Below, in pieces: positions 35,071-46,519 of a stretch of DNA of 64,000 nucleotides (positions within the stretch are counted from its first letter, which is position 1; each line of letters begins with the position of its first letter). The DNA comes from Coffea arabica (taxonomy: Eukaryota; Streptophyta; Magnoliopsida; Gentianales; Rubiaceae). Location of the stretch: positions 7,938,501 to 8,002,500 of the forward strand of contig NC_092317.1 in NCBI RefSeq assembly GCF_036785885.1, read 5' to 3'. The notes under the pieces are model-generated. The model was not told the DNA's origin and ran no database searches. It saw only the letters and a list, made by a program, of their open reading frames with translations. The translations under genes and the position numbers were made by a program.

Positions 35071-35917
35071 CTCCTCCGTTCCACTCCACTTTGATAGTCC
35101 TGTTTTCCTTTTTCGTTTATCCCAAATTGTAGTTCACTTTTCAATTGAAAAATATAGTTATCTTTTAATTTCTCTAAAATACCCTTATTCAATGTAGGTT
35201 GTTATTAGTATAAACTACCTTATGTAATGTAGATTGTTAACCTACTCCATTTAATACATTTAGATTTTTCAAAACATATTGATATATGAAAAACCAGCTT
35301 TGTTATTATTTCAAGCCAAAATGTGAAATAACCTAAAATGAGGATTGATTCTTTCTTGATAATCAATTCAAGTTCTCATAAACCATCAATTCAAGTTTTC
35401 ATGAATAATTAATACTCCCTCTGTCCCATTTTGATAGTCCTAGTTTTTTTTTTTCACACCGTTTAAGAAAAAGTAGTTAACTTTGTTGAAAAACAAATTT
35501 AGATTGCTATTTTCTTAAAATACCCTTACATTAAATAAAGTTGGCTTTTCATATATCAATATGTTTTGAAAAATCTAAATGCATTAAATGTGGTAAGTTA
35601 TATTCAATACTAACAATCTATATTAAATAAGGTAGTTTATAGTAATAACAACTTACATTAAATAAGGATATTTTAGAGAAATTAAAAGACAACTATGTAC
35701 ATTCTTCAATTGGAAAGTGGACTACAATTTAGGACAGACGAAAAAGAAAAACAGTACTATCAAAGTGGGAGGAAGGGAGCATAAAGTTATACTCTATTTA
35801 ATGTAAGGGTATTTTAGAAAAGTAGCAATATAAATTTATTATTCCAACAAAATTAACTATTTTTTTTTAAATTGTATGAAAAAAAAAACTAGAACTGTCA
35901 AAATGAGACATAGGGAG
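35071..35917. mobile_element. Stowaway-like MITE (outer) interrupted by a second one
   Basis: The outer ends ctcctccgttccactccact and (reverse complement of the right end) ctccctatgtctcattttga are flanked by TA on both sides (35069-35070 and 35918-35919). This is the pattern of Stowaway/mariner MITEs. The related inner element at 35,415-35,779 splits it. Arms carry a long internal inverted repeat. Confidence 0.7.
35415..35779. mobile_element. Stowaway-like MITE (inner)
   Basis: It begins ctccctctgtcccattttga and ends with the inverted counterpart tactatcaaagtgggaggaagggag (given here in part). TA precedes it and CA follows, so the target duplication has probably decayed by one base. Its right half is the inverted copy of the outer element's left half (about 35,080-35,290 against 35,549-35,779). 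Confidence 0.65.
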
Positions 35918-36613
35918 TACTACTTTAATGTTAAGTTCCACTTGAGTTGAGAACGGATGATAAAAATTAAAACAAAAAAGGCCATCAGTCTAGTTCGACT
36001 CTTCTATCAGAATTCAGAAGCCAAGCCTTCAACTTCCGACTCCGACCAATCTAGTCTGTCCGGTCTGAATTGGCATAACAACATTTGTATAATAGAAAGA
36101 AATTCTTGGGAGGCAGATGTAACGGGCTGGTAGGTCTTCTCCCATGTGCATTTGTTCTGTTCGTTTGTCAACACCCTCACAGCTGCGCCATCCCCTGCTG
36201 GTTGTTACCTAAACAATCATACAACTTCGAGATTGTGTTGTAAATCGTCCTACTGATCTTATTTTAGACAAGCTTAAATCTTTACTTCCTACTCTGCGTT
36301 GAGCTCTCATGAAGGGAAGAAAAAGTATTAATAAAAATACTTAAAAATTCCATTCCACAATTCTTGTTTCAGTGGATAATGGATGTAACTGATGAACTCA
36401 GTAGCAGCTTTTTGAGAATCCATAACCAATCTTTATCGCAAAAGTATCCTCATTTCAATATTTTAGGCTTCACACGACTGTGGTCATCATTATGGCACGG
36501 AAGATAAAGTGTTGGGGCCTCGCTTATGTCCCTAAACAAAACACTTTGATTTCTGGATTAGACTTGTAATTCTGATGAGCACTGTGAGGTTAATGGCATT
36601 CCTACACGAAAGG

Positions 36614-36780
36614 GTGTGTTTAGATAGGAATTATTTGTCAAAAAATTACTTGCTTGCATCACGAATATATTTTTCAACACATTATATTTTTATCTTTTCA
36701 GTTTTTTTTTTATCTCACATACATCAAATCCCAAAAAGTTATATAATAATTATTTCAAATAATCTCCTATCCAAACACAC
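36614..36780. mobile_element. Small MITE with about 24-bp terminal inverted repeats
   Basis: The left end gtgtgtttagataggaat and the right end, in reverse complement gtgtgtttggataggag, pair over about 24 bp, with AT-rich sequence between. No clean target duplication was found. Confidence 0.6.
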
Positions 36781-36808
36781 ACATTTGTTCCCTCCGAAGT
36801 TTCTAAGG

Positions 36809-37312
36809 CACTGTTTGGATGAAGGAAAGGGAAGGAAAGGAAAAAAAAATGAGAGGACTCTAGTCAAAAAGAAAAGAATGGAGAATAGAGGAAATTTGAA
36901 TCCATCTATATTGTTTGAATTACAAAAGGAAAGGAATTACGTTTTTATCCATAATTTAAAATTTTAATATATAAACACATAATAACTTTTTAAGGAAAAT
37001 TTAAGATTTTCATTAATTTTAGTGTCCTTTCCCTTTGTTTCCGGCCATTTTTGGACGGAAAAAATTGGTGACAAAGAGATTAAAAAATGGTGGCAAAGAG
37101 ACTAAAAATGGTTTCTGTGCATTTAGTGTCCTTTCCCTCTATTTCCGCCATTAATTTTAGTGTCCTTTCCTCTGTTAACTAACCTTATCCTTCTCTTTCC
37201 CTCCCAATCCTTTTCTTTCCCTCCTCGAAAACCAATCCAAACATTAAAAAATTTATCCCTCCATTTCCTTTTCTTTCCTTCCCCTCCCATTCCCTCAAAA
37301 CAAACAGTAGTG
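36809..37312. mobile_element. MITE with GGAAAGG-rich ends and an internal tandem repeat
   Basis: The left end is cactgtttggatgaaggaa. The right end in reverse complement starts cactactgtttgttttgag and then becomes gggaatgggagggg. The interior contains a unit like tagtgtcctttccctctatttccg repeated three times between 37,019 and 37,175. No transposase. Confidence 0.55.
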
Positions 37313-37457
37313 TTTAAGATAAAAAATTACTGTTTGCATAGGGAAAAACAAAAAATTTAAGAGGTCGTTCTAAACATACTAGTTTTCTAAACAGTTGCAC
37401 GGCCGTGGTCTTCCCCATTTATGAGTTTTGACCTGTAATCCAGAATGAGCAAATTTG

Positions 37458-37513
37458 GGATCTCTTATTGTGAGGAGTTGACCATGGATCTCTTATTGTG
37501 AGGAGTTGACCAT
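37458..37513. repeat. Perfect 28-bp tandem duplication
   Basis: The unit beginning ggatctcttattgtgagg and ending gttgaccat occurs twice head to tail (37458-37485 and 37486-37513) without a mismatch. It is therefore recent. Confidence 0.95.
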
Positions 37514-38505
37514 GACTTTGATTGTCCTACCACCACATTCATTAATTACAAGAAGAAGGAACTAAACAGTTGAGATTCTTCTTTCTTGAACTTCAACCGA
37601 GCATGGCATCTTTTAGCCTATGTTCCATTTATGCTATGTTTGAATTGATGTTTATAGGGCCATTCTGCATCTCTTTTTTCTTGAAGCGTAGCAGTCTCTG
37701 AGTCTGCAACTTTTATCTTATTGTTGTGGGCTTTTTAGATCATTCTTGCCTCTTGCTTCTAAAATGCCAAACAAAACAATTATGAACTACCTACCATTGA
37801 GGCCATTAAAGCTGATCTTTTACTCTCATATCATTAAAACTAGTGCTCAATCGATTTCCGATTCTATTCCATTTTGTCAAGTATCTACTGTAATTGATTA
37901 AATTAGAACAAGTATACAAAATATTCAGACTCGGTGTTCAAAAAAAAAAAAAAAAAAAAATTACATACAACTTCGACTATATACAAGCCCAATTCGTAGA
38001 TGATTAGGATTAGTATTCGTTTGTTGTGTTTGTACATATTTTTTATGTGTGACCACAATATAATATATGCGGAAGTTTTTAGCCATGCATACTAATTTTC
38101 CTATGAAAACAACCATATCGTGTAATTATACATTAAATACTGTAATAAATACAATACGTGTATAAAATTGCACGAAATCACAACCAAAATTCTGTATGCA
38201 AAAATAAATTACTCTAATATATTCAGATATTAGAGAATTCTGTTGTGAGAACTATTTAAATAAGATAAAGCCCTTTAAAATTAATTTTAATTGCTTGAGG
38301 GGGAAAGGGAGGGGGGTTGATTGCATCCTACATAACAACTACTTCGAATCGGCCTTACTCAATTAGTGTTTCCAATTGGGCAAATTTTACCAGGCTGACT
38401 GAATTGAGTATCTTCGTCCATAGTTTTGGGAGGCCACAGGCCCAACATTAAAGCCTAACCCTATTTTGTTTAATAAGAAAATGTCAACATTTTTCGAGTT
38501 TCAAC
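37514..38505. other. Intergenic, no gene seen
   Basis: AT-rich sequence with a poly-A run at 37,940-37,960. No element with clear ends. Confidence 0.45.
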
Positions 38506-38538
38506 TTAATTGATAAGAACATTCATTAATCAAGCGAA

Positions 38539-38810
38539 TATCAACTGTTCGAAAAATTCTATTTTTCAAGTGAATTCTTGCATCTTCAAGTGCTCAAAAT
38601 CAAAAGGTAGTTTAATAATGATACATTACATGAAAATCCTTGCTTACATGTGTTTCTATTTGTCAATGAACATAAGAAAACTAGTATCTTTAGCTTGTTC
38701 AAAACACAAGAAATTTTATTTTTCAAGAGGGTTCATGCATCTGCCACCACCTCTAGAGAATGGAATTATCAATTAGGTGCTATAATAATAAAAAAAAAGT
38801 AGTTTAATCA

Positions 38811-38876
<66 letters not shown>

Positions 38877-38930
38877 CATCAAAATTCTTGCTTCTATGTG
38901 TGGCTCTTTGTCAATGCATGCAACGGTTTT
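38539..38930. repeat. Imperfect tandem duplication of about 170-210 bp containing an (AT)n microsatellite
   Basis: The block aaaattctatttttcaagtg…catct (about 38,545-38,585) returns as aaattttatttttcaagagg…catct (38,710-38,742). The block gtagtttaataatgatacattacat…cttgctt (38,606-38,645) returns as gtagtttaatcatgat-(AT)n-attacatc…cttgctt (38,799-38,893). The (AT)n run is at 38,812-38,874, exactly inside the second unit. Confidence 0.75.
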
Positions 38931-40069
38931 CAACACACAATTACATACATTTTGGTTGCCGTGCACGTTTCATTTCATGTCTACATGAAAAAATAGGCAA
39001 ACAAATGATATTTATTGCTTTCGTAAAACTATATTACTCCACTAAAAATTAGCCAAGGATTATCTCTTAAAAATTATTAAATGTTCTAAAAAATTTTGGA
39101 AGAAATATTAACAGCTAGGAATGGTATACGTGTATGTGCAAATTGGTCCAAAAATCACCAAGACTAAACGAATACAAGTCCTTGTCAAGCATCTATGTTA
39201 TATATAGCCTCCACCGTTTGCCAAATGCAGGTAATTACCTACCTATGTTAGGTGTATTTTTAAGCCTCCTTTGGTTGTTCTTTCATTGCCTTTGCTGTTG
39301 GATTTCCGTCTTCTATCCCCTTTCGGTCCAAAGGAGAATTCTTATACATAATTAACTGTTGGCTTTATCACATGTCATAGTAGGTATATGGCATGTCGTG
39401 TAGGTCATTCTACTCCTCTATTCCCTTTCACTGAAGTGATTAACGTTCCACACTCTATAAAATACTTCAAATCGCAATAAGAATTTGATGGAGACAAAGC
39501 GTTCTAACCCGACCAATTGACATCGCAATAAATTCATCCTCCATTTTTTTGGGGGTTTTTTAACGTGTGGGAATACTTGGTTAATGCATTTTCAAGAATG
39601 AATGGCTTCTCTAACTTGGAATTAATGCTTTTTTTTTTTTTTTGAAATTGTGGCATCAAACTAGCTTCACTTTGAACATTTTTTTGGCCTCGGATAGATT
39701 GTAGTAACAGCAATCAAAGTTGATGCGTAAATCTTTTGAATTTTTCTACGCTTAAAATAGGGAAACAAACTGAGGAAATGAAAACTAGCTGTTTAGAGAT
39801 TGTTTGTCAATTTCAGTAACAATTTCGAGGGTTAGTTACTAAGCAACAAAATCCTGTTTGAGATTACATATTGCCTTTGATAATATAGGCAATGTAGGAG
39901 GCAAATTGTACAACCCAAACTCTAAAAAGTAGTTTTAACATATCAAAAGCAGTAGTGTTACCCAATTCATATTGGACAAAGAGGCACGGAATTTCTTTTT
40001 GTCCCATAAAAGTCACCAAATACCTAATTTTCTGCCATATTAATTTCTTCCATGCTACGTACAAGTAGT

Positions 40070-41404
40070 TCAGTCTTGGACATTTCTTGATTTTTTTGCA
40101 GAGATGATGGTGAGGAGGAGATAGAGAATGACAGCAGCGTAGGAGCAAATCACAGAATAAGCCGCTCTGTTGCAGTAATTTTTGAAATGGTCACAAACTG
40201 CAGTCCAACCGATGTGATTATTCCCATATTTCCCTACCCATCCAATAGCAGTTGCTGCTGCACATCCGGCCATCAATAATGTGCTCATAATCTGTCCAAA
40301 TCCACCACATTTGCTAACTTTTTTTTGAAGTGTTTTAAGTAATTAATCTTGCAAAAACTATCAGAAGAATTAAAGAAATACTAACAATTGTTTCAATTGC
40401 CAAGAATCCAACCATCAAGACATCTTTAACATTAGAAAGGCCATTTGTTTCGATTTTGTAGTATGGCACCAAAAGAATAAACATGATTTTTCTATCTTGT
40501 TGTAAGGGAGGGTCAGGATAAGCAAACAATATATAGATAAAGAAGGTGTACTCGCTTGAGAAAACTCAAACATTTTCATTCAACCCTAAATTGAATTAAC
40601 TTTAGCCTACCAAACTCAAACTTTCGCACCAAATCCAACTCTTGAATAGAAGAGTCCAAAATCAACACCTAAACAATATTAGAGGATGGAAACTTGAATT
40701 TGATTTGAGCCATGGCTTTTCCTTGCTACGTATAAATATAGCAATGCATATACTTCACTAGTTTGGGTGGCCAAATTCCATGGCTAAAAGCATATCACGT
40801 AGTAACATAACACACCAAACTTATCTGTGCATATAATCCTAAACCATGAGTGTTCCTCATAGCATTATTGATGTACCTTCACATTTTACCAACAAGAGGT
40901 CAAAGATACAGAAAATACAACCGAGTATTATCAAGATTCGTCGCTAAAAAGCCTAAAAATTGGTCACTGAAGAACTAAACATAACTTACCAAATCATGCA
41001 GAAACATGACGAAGTATGTCCTTGGCTTCAAGAGTAGCACAGAAAACAAGGATAAAACCGAGAATCCACACGCAGCAATGTTTGCATATGCAAAAAACCT
41101 GCACATATTTTGCTACTTAATATTTCAATATAAAGGACTACAGATGATTATTTGCTTCAAATTTTAATGGGTCTTAGCTACTGTTTTTGCTTGTGTGTGT
41201 GTAGTGTGTGAATCTTACTTACTTGAAAGCTTGAGAATAGGTGTAACGAGCAACAAATTGCATTCCAAGAACCACAACGGTTTCCTTACTGGTGAGGATC
41301 AGCCATGATGCAGCAAGGGTGGCTCCGGTGGTTAAAAGTCTCAAGAAAATTTGGGCCCCAAAGAAACGATTACTAGTTATGTGAGGTGGGCTGTAATTTG
41401 CCAT
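40070..41404 (-). CDS. CASP-like protein, subfamily 1, copy 1 (170 aa, three exons)
   Basis: Exons on the minus strand are 41404-41223, 41098-40990 and 40291-40070, all with GT donors and AG acceptors; the joins keep the frame. The protein has the four-helix layout of CASP/CASPL membrane proteins. Helix 1 is around residues 17-38 (LRLLTTGATLAASWLIL), helix 2 around 62-82 (FFAYANIAACGFSVL), helix 3 around 97-115 (STLLMAGCAAATAIGW) and helix 4 around 143-163 (SYAAVILYLLLTIISA). The extracellular loop before helix 4 carries CDHFKNYC. Founding CASPs build membrane scaffolds for the Casparian strip; CASPLs sit in the plasma membrane with mostly unknown roles. Its tandem sister is 1.2 kb upstream. 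TATA is weak (aaatataatc, 41561-41570). Confidence 0.9.
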
Positions 41405-42579
41405 TGAAGAACTTTTGGGAACTTCCTCCTGAAGTTGAAGAAACTAACTTGTGAATTTTGAAGCTCTAGATACGGGAGAAGTGAGTAAGGAAGTTACAGT
41501 CAAGTGGAACTCATAAGCGAGAAAGAGGGGAAGTGGATTACCACAAATCAGGTTTGGGCTGATTATATTTCGGGGTACTAGTTATTTGGTCGATTAAGGT
41601 TGGATGGTTGAAATGTTTATTTTTTTTTGGTTTTTTTTTTTCAGCAGAGGAGGGGTAAATATTTAACTAGCCTTTGGTTAATTAGATTGAGGATTGGAAT
41701 CTGAGATGTGCACACTAAGTGTTTAAGTTCTTTTGTTTTTTTTTTTTTTTGCTTTAATATTTAAGTACATGTTGAATACTGAAAAAAAAAAAAATAGTAC
41801 ATGTTGAATTCTTATTCTTTGGTAATATTCTTTTTGTGAATACTGAAATTTAAGTGCTGAATTCTTATTTGTTCTTTTTATAAGATTACAACTAACCACA
41901 CCATGGGATAAAGACCTCCAAGCACTCTGAGTTTCAACCTTAAGGTCTCCTTGGCTTTGAATACTTTATTTGTTGAACTCAAGAAGTCATATTTTGGTCG
42001 ATAAGTTAAATTTTGAGTGCTGGATTAAAAGATTTTATTTTACATTTATTATTTAGTTTAATACTGATAATTTTTTTTTTACTTTTATATTAGACTAGTT
42101 TTTTAAATAGGAAAAATGACACAAAATTTACCTCGCCTTTTCCAATTAAAATTTTGCGTTCCTTAAATTTGATTACAAGAAACAGAACATTTTATTCTTG
42201 AATTCCTACAGCATATATATATATATATATGACGTTTACTTTCTTTTCTTTTCAGTTAAAACAAAACTATCTACTTATTTTTTCAAATTAATTATAAAAT
42301 TCTTCCACTCTTGTATATATATTCTTTGCTTTTTTTTTCTTTTCTGTTAAAACTTTCTCCAGAAGGTAAAAGGACAATAAATACGCTGTCAGCAATTCTC
42401 TGCACCACAAGACTTCACATTTTTGTTCCCATAAGTAGAAGAGAGACAAAAGATACAGAAGCATTTTGCTGGCAAACAAACTGAAATTACACAACTCCTA
42501 CAGCATTGATCCTGGACATCAGCAACATAAATCACACGAAACATATCATCTTCTTCAACTATTACAAGTACTAAGAACT

Positions 42580-43377
42580 TCAAACTTGAATCCACCTAGA
42601 ATTCACAGCTGATATGATTGTGAGGAGGAGATACACCATGACACCAAAGTAGGAGAGTGCCACAGAAATAGCAACTTTTCTACAGAATTTGCCAAAGTTG
42701 TCACAGATTGGCATCCAACCAGTATGGCTGTTCCCATGTTGTCCAACGTATCCAATTGCAGTTGCTGCTGCACATCCGGCCATCAGTAGGGTAACCACCA
42801 TCTGTCAAAAAAAAATCATCAAAATTCGAAAACCGACTCAGAAGTTCAACATGTTCAATTTCTTTCTTTCTTTTTTCTTGGAATTAAAACACTGTAGTAC
42901 TGTAACATGAATGATCACCAAAATTTTCTATCATGACATACCAAATCATGGAGGAAAAAGTAGAAAAACTTCATTCCAACCAGAGATTTGTAACTAATGA
43001 CGAGGAGAAGAAGCAAGGATAAAGCCGAGACTGCACACACGATGACATTGGCATACGCGAAGAATCTGCACATTCGCGAAATAATAATTTCAGGCATATA
43101 TACAAATTCATCTATGAAATCAAAATACAGCAATGCATATAGAAAATATGGTTAGAGATGGTACTAGTGTTTCTTACTTGAATGCCGGAGAGTAGCTATA
43201 ACGTGCATCAACAACCATCCCAAAAACCGCAACAGTTTGCTTGCTAGTGAGGATAATCCATGCTGCAGCAAGGGTGGCTACCGTGGCCAAAAGCCTCAAG
43301 CAAATTTGGGCCATAAAGGAAAGTTTATGGGTTTTAAGAGTTGAGTTATGGATGTGCTTGGCTTCAACGTTTTCCAT
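42580..43377 (-). CDS. CASP-like protein, subfamily 1, copy 2 (181 aa, three exons)
   Basis: Exons on the minus strand are 43377-43178, 43065-42942 and 42801-42580. Both introns interrupt the same codons as in copy 1 (after …AFK-first two bases, and after HDL), which shows tandem duplication. The four membrane helices are preserved: LRLLATVATLAAAWIIL, FFAYANVIVCAVSALSLLLLL, VTLLMAGCAAATAIGYVG and SYFGVMVYLLLTIISA. The loop has CDNFGKFC. Copy 2 has a longer N-terminus (MENVEAKHIHNSTLK) and compact introns (112 and 140 bp, against 124 and 698 bp in copy 1). A good TATA box, TATAAATA, lies at 43510-43517, 133 bp upstream of the ATG. Confidence 0.92.
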
Positions 43378-43509
43378 TTCAGAGTTTTCTTGAACTTAAG
43401 CAAGATGAACCAACAATTACTAATATGTTCTTTACCATCAGTTGCAGGATACAATTAATCTATAACTGTAGATCTAGGATATGAATTTGGGATGCCGAAT
43501 TTTGGGGGG

Positions 43510-43517
43510 TATTTATA
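43510..43517 (-). promoter_or_regulatory. TATA box of CASPL copy 2
   Basis: TATAAATA on the minus strand, 133 bp upstream of the start codon, in an otherwise GC-poor region. Spacing suits a 5' UTR of about 100 nt. Confidence 0.6.
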
Positions 43518-43687
43518 GGCGAACAAAGGTGTGGGATGTGGGGAACTGGATCAGTCTACCAAAACATGGGCACGAATTTAGTGCTACTAGTTCTTACGTG
43601 AAAAATGGCGTGTCATTATGATTTGAAGAAGAACTAAAAAAGTTTTGTTGGAGCTATTTCTAGAGGTGTTTGTCTGTCCCTATATAT

Positions 43688-44010
43688 ACTAGGTGTAAAT
43701 TAAAAGAACAAAATAATGAGCAGTTATTAAAAAAGTTTTATTAGGTAGTGTAATGTGATTTTTTTTTATTGTTAAACAAAAAAAGAAAAAGGGAGTTATT
43801 GGCAGTTATTGGAATCTACTAATTAGCTTTTTAGTGTGAGGGTACATAGAGCACAAATTAAAAGAAAAAAATAATGAGCAGTTAAAAGGTTTTATCAGGT
43901 TGTGTAATGTGATTTTTTTTTATTGTTAAACAAAAAAAAAAAAGAAAGAGAAGTTATTGGCAGTTATTAGAATCTACTTTTTAGCTTTTCAGTGGAAGGA
44001 TAAATAAATT
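43688..44010. repeat. Tandem duplication of about 165 bp
   Basis: Two copies, roughly 43,688-43,852 and 43,853-44,010, share aaattaaaagaa, aataatgagcagtta, tgtaatgtgatttttttt, attgttaaacaaaaaa and gttattggcagttatt in the same order. The second copy is slightly shorter. No coding capacity. Confidence 0.85.
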
Positions 44011-44183
44011 AAAAAAAAGTAACAAAAAAAATTTTACACCGTACCCCTTTCTTCTCCCTTTATATACAGTAAGATATAAGATAATATATTCATGGGCTTC
44101 ATTTAAAAGCGCTGAGCATGACCAAATCAATGCTAGACTTTTTTCTTTGTCATTTTCAAATGTTCAGACAAACAAAGATTGCA

Positions 44184-44492
44184 GGCTTCAAATCCTCTGT
44201 TCCCAAAGTAGCCTCTGTCCCTTATTTGTGGTAAAAAAGAGTTTTATTGATTTGGGGTAAAAAATAAAGAAGAGTTTTAGTTAATTTCTATGTTTATGAT
44301 CAACAAGACTCTTTTTTGTTAAAAAGAAAATAAAAAAAAAGTTTTGAGTTATCTGTTTTAATTGATTTTGAGTAAACTTGTAAATCGATTATTATCGATT
44401 TATTTGAGTTCGGGTTAACAAAAGACTAAAGACACGTGGCAATTGTACAAATAAGGGACATAGGCTACTTTGGGGACAGAGGATTCGAAGCC
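44184..44492. mobile_element. Mutator-like MITE with perfect 9-bp target duplication
   Basis: The terminal inverted repeats are about 45-50 bp, starting ggcttcaaatcctctgt at the left and, in reverse complement, ggcttcgaatcctctgt at the right; both continue to agtagcct…tgtcccttatttg. The 9-bp sequence AAGATTGCA stands directly outside each end (44175-44183 and 44493-44501). Long inverted repeats with a 9-bp duplication are typical of Mutator-like elements. The 309-bp body has no transposase. Confidence 0.88.
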
Positions 44493-45374
44493 AAGATTGC
44501 AAAAATAAAGAAGAGGGACTAACTTATCCACTTTGAAGCATTATATACAGTTTTGAAGATATTTTTGAGACATAGAGGCAACGAGTTAGCAACTTTGTTG
44601 GGATTCATAATGTCAGTTTTTGGGCCAATTGCAAGAATAATACCAAACTTACATATCTATACTATACTACACATAAAATCTGAAGACGGGGTTTGGAGTT
44701 AACAGAAAAGCTGCATCATGTAAGCCAATACATCTTTGTTTTTGGAAATATGAATGATATAAGAAACTGAAAGAAGATAGTGATAAGATGGAATGGTTAT
44801 TTTGTTTCATGTAACCCTTCTGTTTCTTTATCTCATAGTGTCATGAGATTCCTTTTTAGCCTTCAGGATCATTTAGACGTTAGAGAAGGGGTAACTCAGG
44901 ACAAAAGTAAAAGATGATGAAGATCCATTTTCAAGCTAATTCAAGTGTTGAGGGCTTAAACAAAATCCAATAGCACTGCAAAGATTTTAGTGTTTAATAA
45001 CTTTAATTAATTTAATTTTCTTTGGAACTGGAAAATCCCATTTCTTTTCAGCTATTAGGCCACAAAATCCAATAGCTTCCAAACTTCATTTGCATATGAA
45101 AAAGATAGAAATCAATTGATTTCTAGTTTCTACTCATAATCTAAGAGGGGAGCCTTTCATGTTATTGTTTATTAAGCCAACTGTCCCTTCAACTTCAAGA
45201 GATCTTTTACTTTTAACTAAAAATGCATTGGGAATAGATGACTGATACCAGCAAATCAATGCTTTTATAGCAATTTTGGTGCCTGCAAAAGATCTCTACT
45301 CCAACAGGTTGCATGCTTCAAAAATGGAGCTTACAAAAAGCCCATTGCCCTCCGGCATGTGCTCTCTTTTCCAT

Positions 45375-45605
45375 TCAATACAAGCATAGCAAGTTTGCAT
45401 GAAAAAAAAAAAAGGACCCATCTTTTATGACAACAGAACCATCTTCTTTTTTCATTTTTCCCAAGGGTGGTAAAATGAACTTTTGAACGTTTTCATTTCT
45501 TGCTATGATCAGTTGTGTTTGTCCATTCTTTTCGAACACTTCGACTCTATTCCCATGTTTGTACTTTTCTTTGCATGCATGGGTGACCTGCATCTTGATA
45601 TTCAA
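45375..45605 (-). other. Unassigned reading frame, 76 codons
   Basis: The frame translates to a charged, protein-like sequence (…EKYKHGNRVEVFEKNG…IIARNENVQKFILPPLGK…) that I do not recognise. No promoter, exon partner or splice pattern is clear. A pyrimidine-rich run ending in cag lies just upstream on the minus strand, so it could be a stray terminal exon or a gene remnant. It ends in a poly-T/poly-F tract. It could equally be chance. Confidence 0.25.
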
Positions 45606-45996
45606 GTGAAAGTTGCAGAAAAAGAAAAAGACTAACTTGCAGAGTTCTTATTTTCTGCCTCTCCATTTCAAGTACAAAGAGAAAACGTCATGTATTACAT
45701 TTACAAAGTAGAAAACGTCATGTATTATTCTGAATAATCTGCAAATTTATTTATTTATTTTTTGTTTAATTAACATTCTCGTATAAACGTAGGCCAAGTT
45801 TTCTAAGTAAAATTAAGAAGAATAAAAGAGAGTTCTACACCAGCTACTTGGGAGGAATGCACCATTAGCTCAATATCTAGTTTGGTTTGGATCTTTCAAC
45901 AAAAAATTTTCTCACCATGCTGATGGTTCCTGCAGTTCAGTGAGGGCACTACAATCTGACAAAAGTTTGTTTCCTTTTTTTTTTTAATTGGTAGAA

Positions 45997-46057
45997 GACA
46001 ATGGTCAAAAGAAAGAAACTATTGTCAAACTATTGTTTCTTTCTTTTGACCATTGTC
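45997..46057. repeat. Perfect 23-bp inverted repeat with 15-bp spacer
   Basis: The arms gacaatggtcaaaagaaag(aaac) at 45997-46019 and their exact reverse complement at 46035-46057 enclose a 15-base spacer. It lies 463 bp beyond the stop codon of the Atos-like gene on that gene's transcribed side. It could be a small fold-back element. Confidence 0.92.
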
Positions 46058-46519
46058 AAATAGGAGTATAGAATGGGCAATTGAAAGGAATATGAGTATG
46101 AATGTGCTTAAATTTAGTATACACAAACTTAGCCAGCAAATTTGGTAAAACGTACAAAATAAAAGGGCTTTGAATGCAATGTGCAAGGATTAAAGAATCT
46201 GTGTACAATGTTGGTATGGGTACAAATTTTTCCTACACAGTAAATTGAGCAATACACCTAAACATATCAGCCAGGAGGACTTTCACCATGATGAGAAGGT
46301 GATGAAGTGTCACTTTCTAGCTTTGATTTAGTCCTTTTTCAAAGGAGCATGAAAGCTTATCTACACTGTTTACAATTCTTTCACTAGACTGAATGATCTA
46401 TTTATTCTGATGGATTTACAGGTGACATGGGCTATGGCCATGTCTGTAAATGGCCAAGAAGATACATGTACTGATATTTACAAGAAAAGCTACATCAGTT
46501 GGTAACTTAACAGGACTTT

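Larger units (their letters stand above)
44502..46519. other. Intergenic region between CASPL copy 2 and the Atos-like gene
   Basis: The right part (to about 46,300) is likely the 3' UTR and flank of the Atos-like gene; TTTATT at 46401-46406 is AATAAA on its strand. It also holds a perfect 23-bp hairpin at 45,997-46,057 and an unassigned frame at 45,375-45,605, both listed separately. Confidence 0.5.

Noticed and set aside
38810..39052. Frame starting with repeated I-Y residues
   Set aside because: Direct translation of the (AT)n microsatellite.
40335..40529. Hydrophobic minus-strand frame between CASPL exons 2 and 3
   Set aside because: It lies in the intron; exon 2 joins exon 3 in frame without it and the CASPL helix count is already complete.
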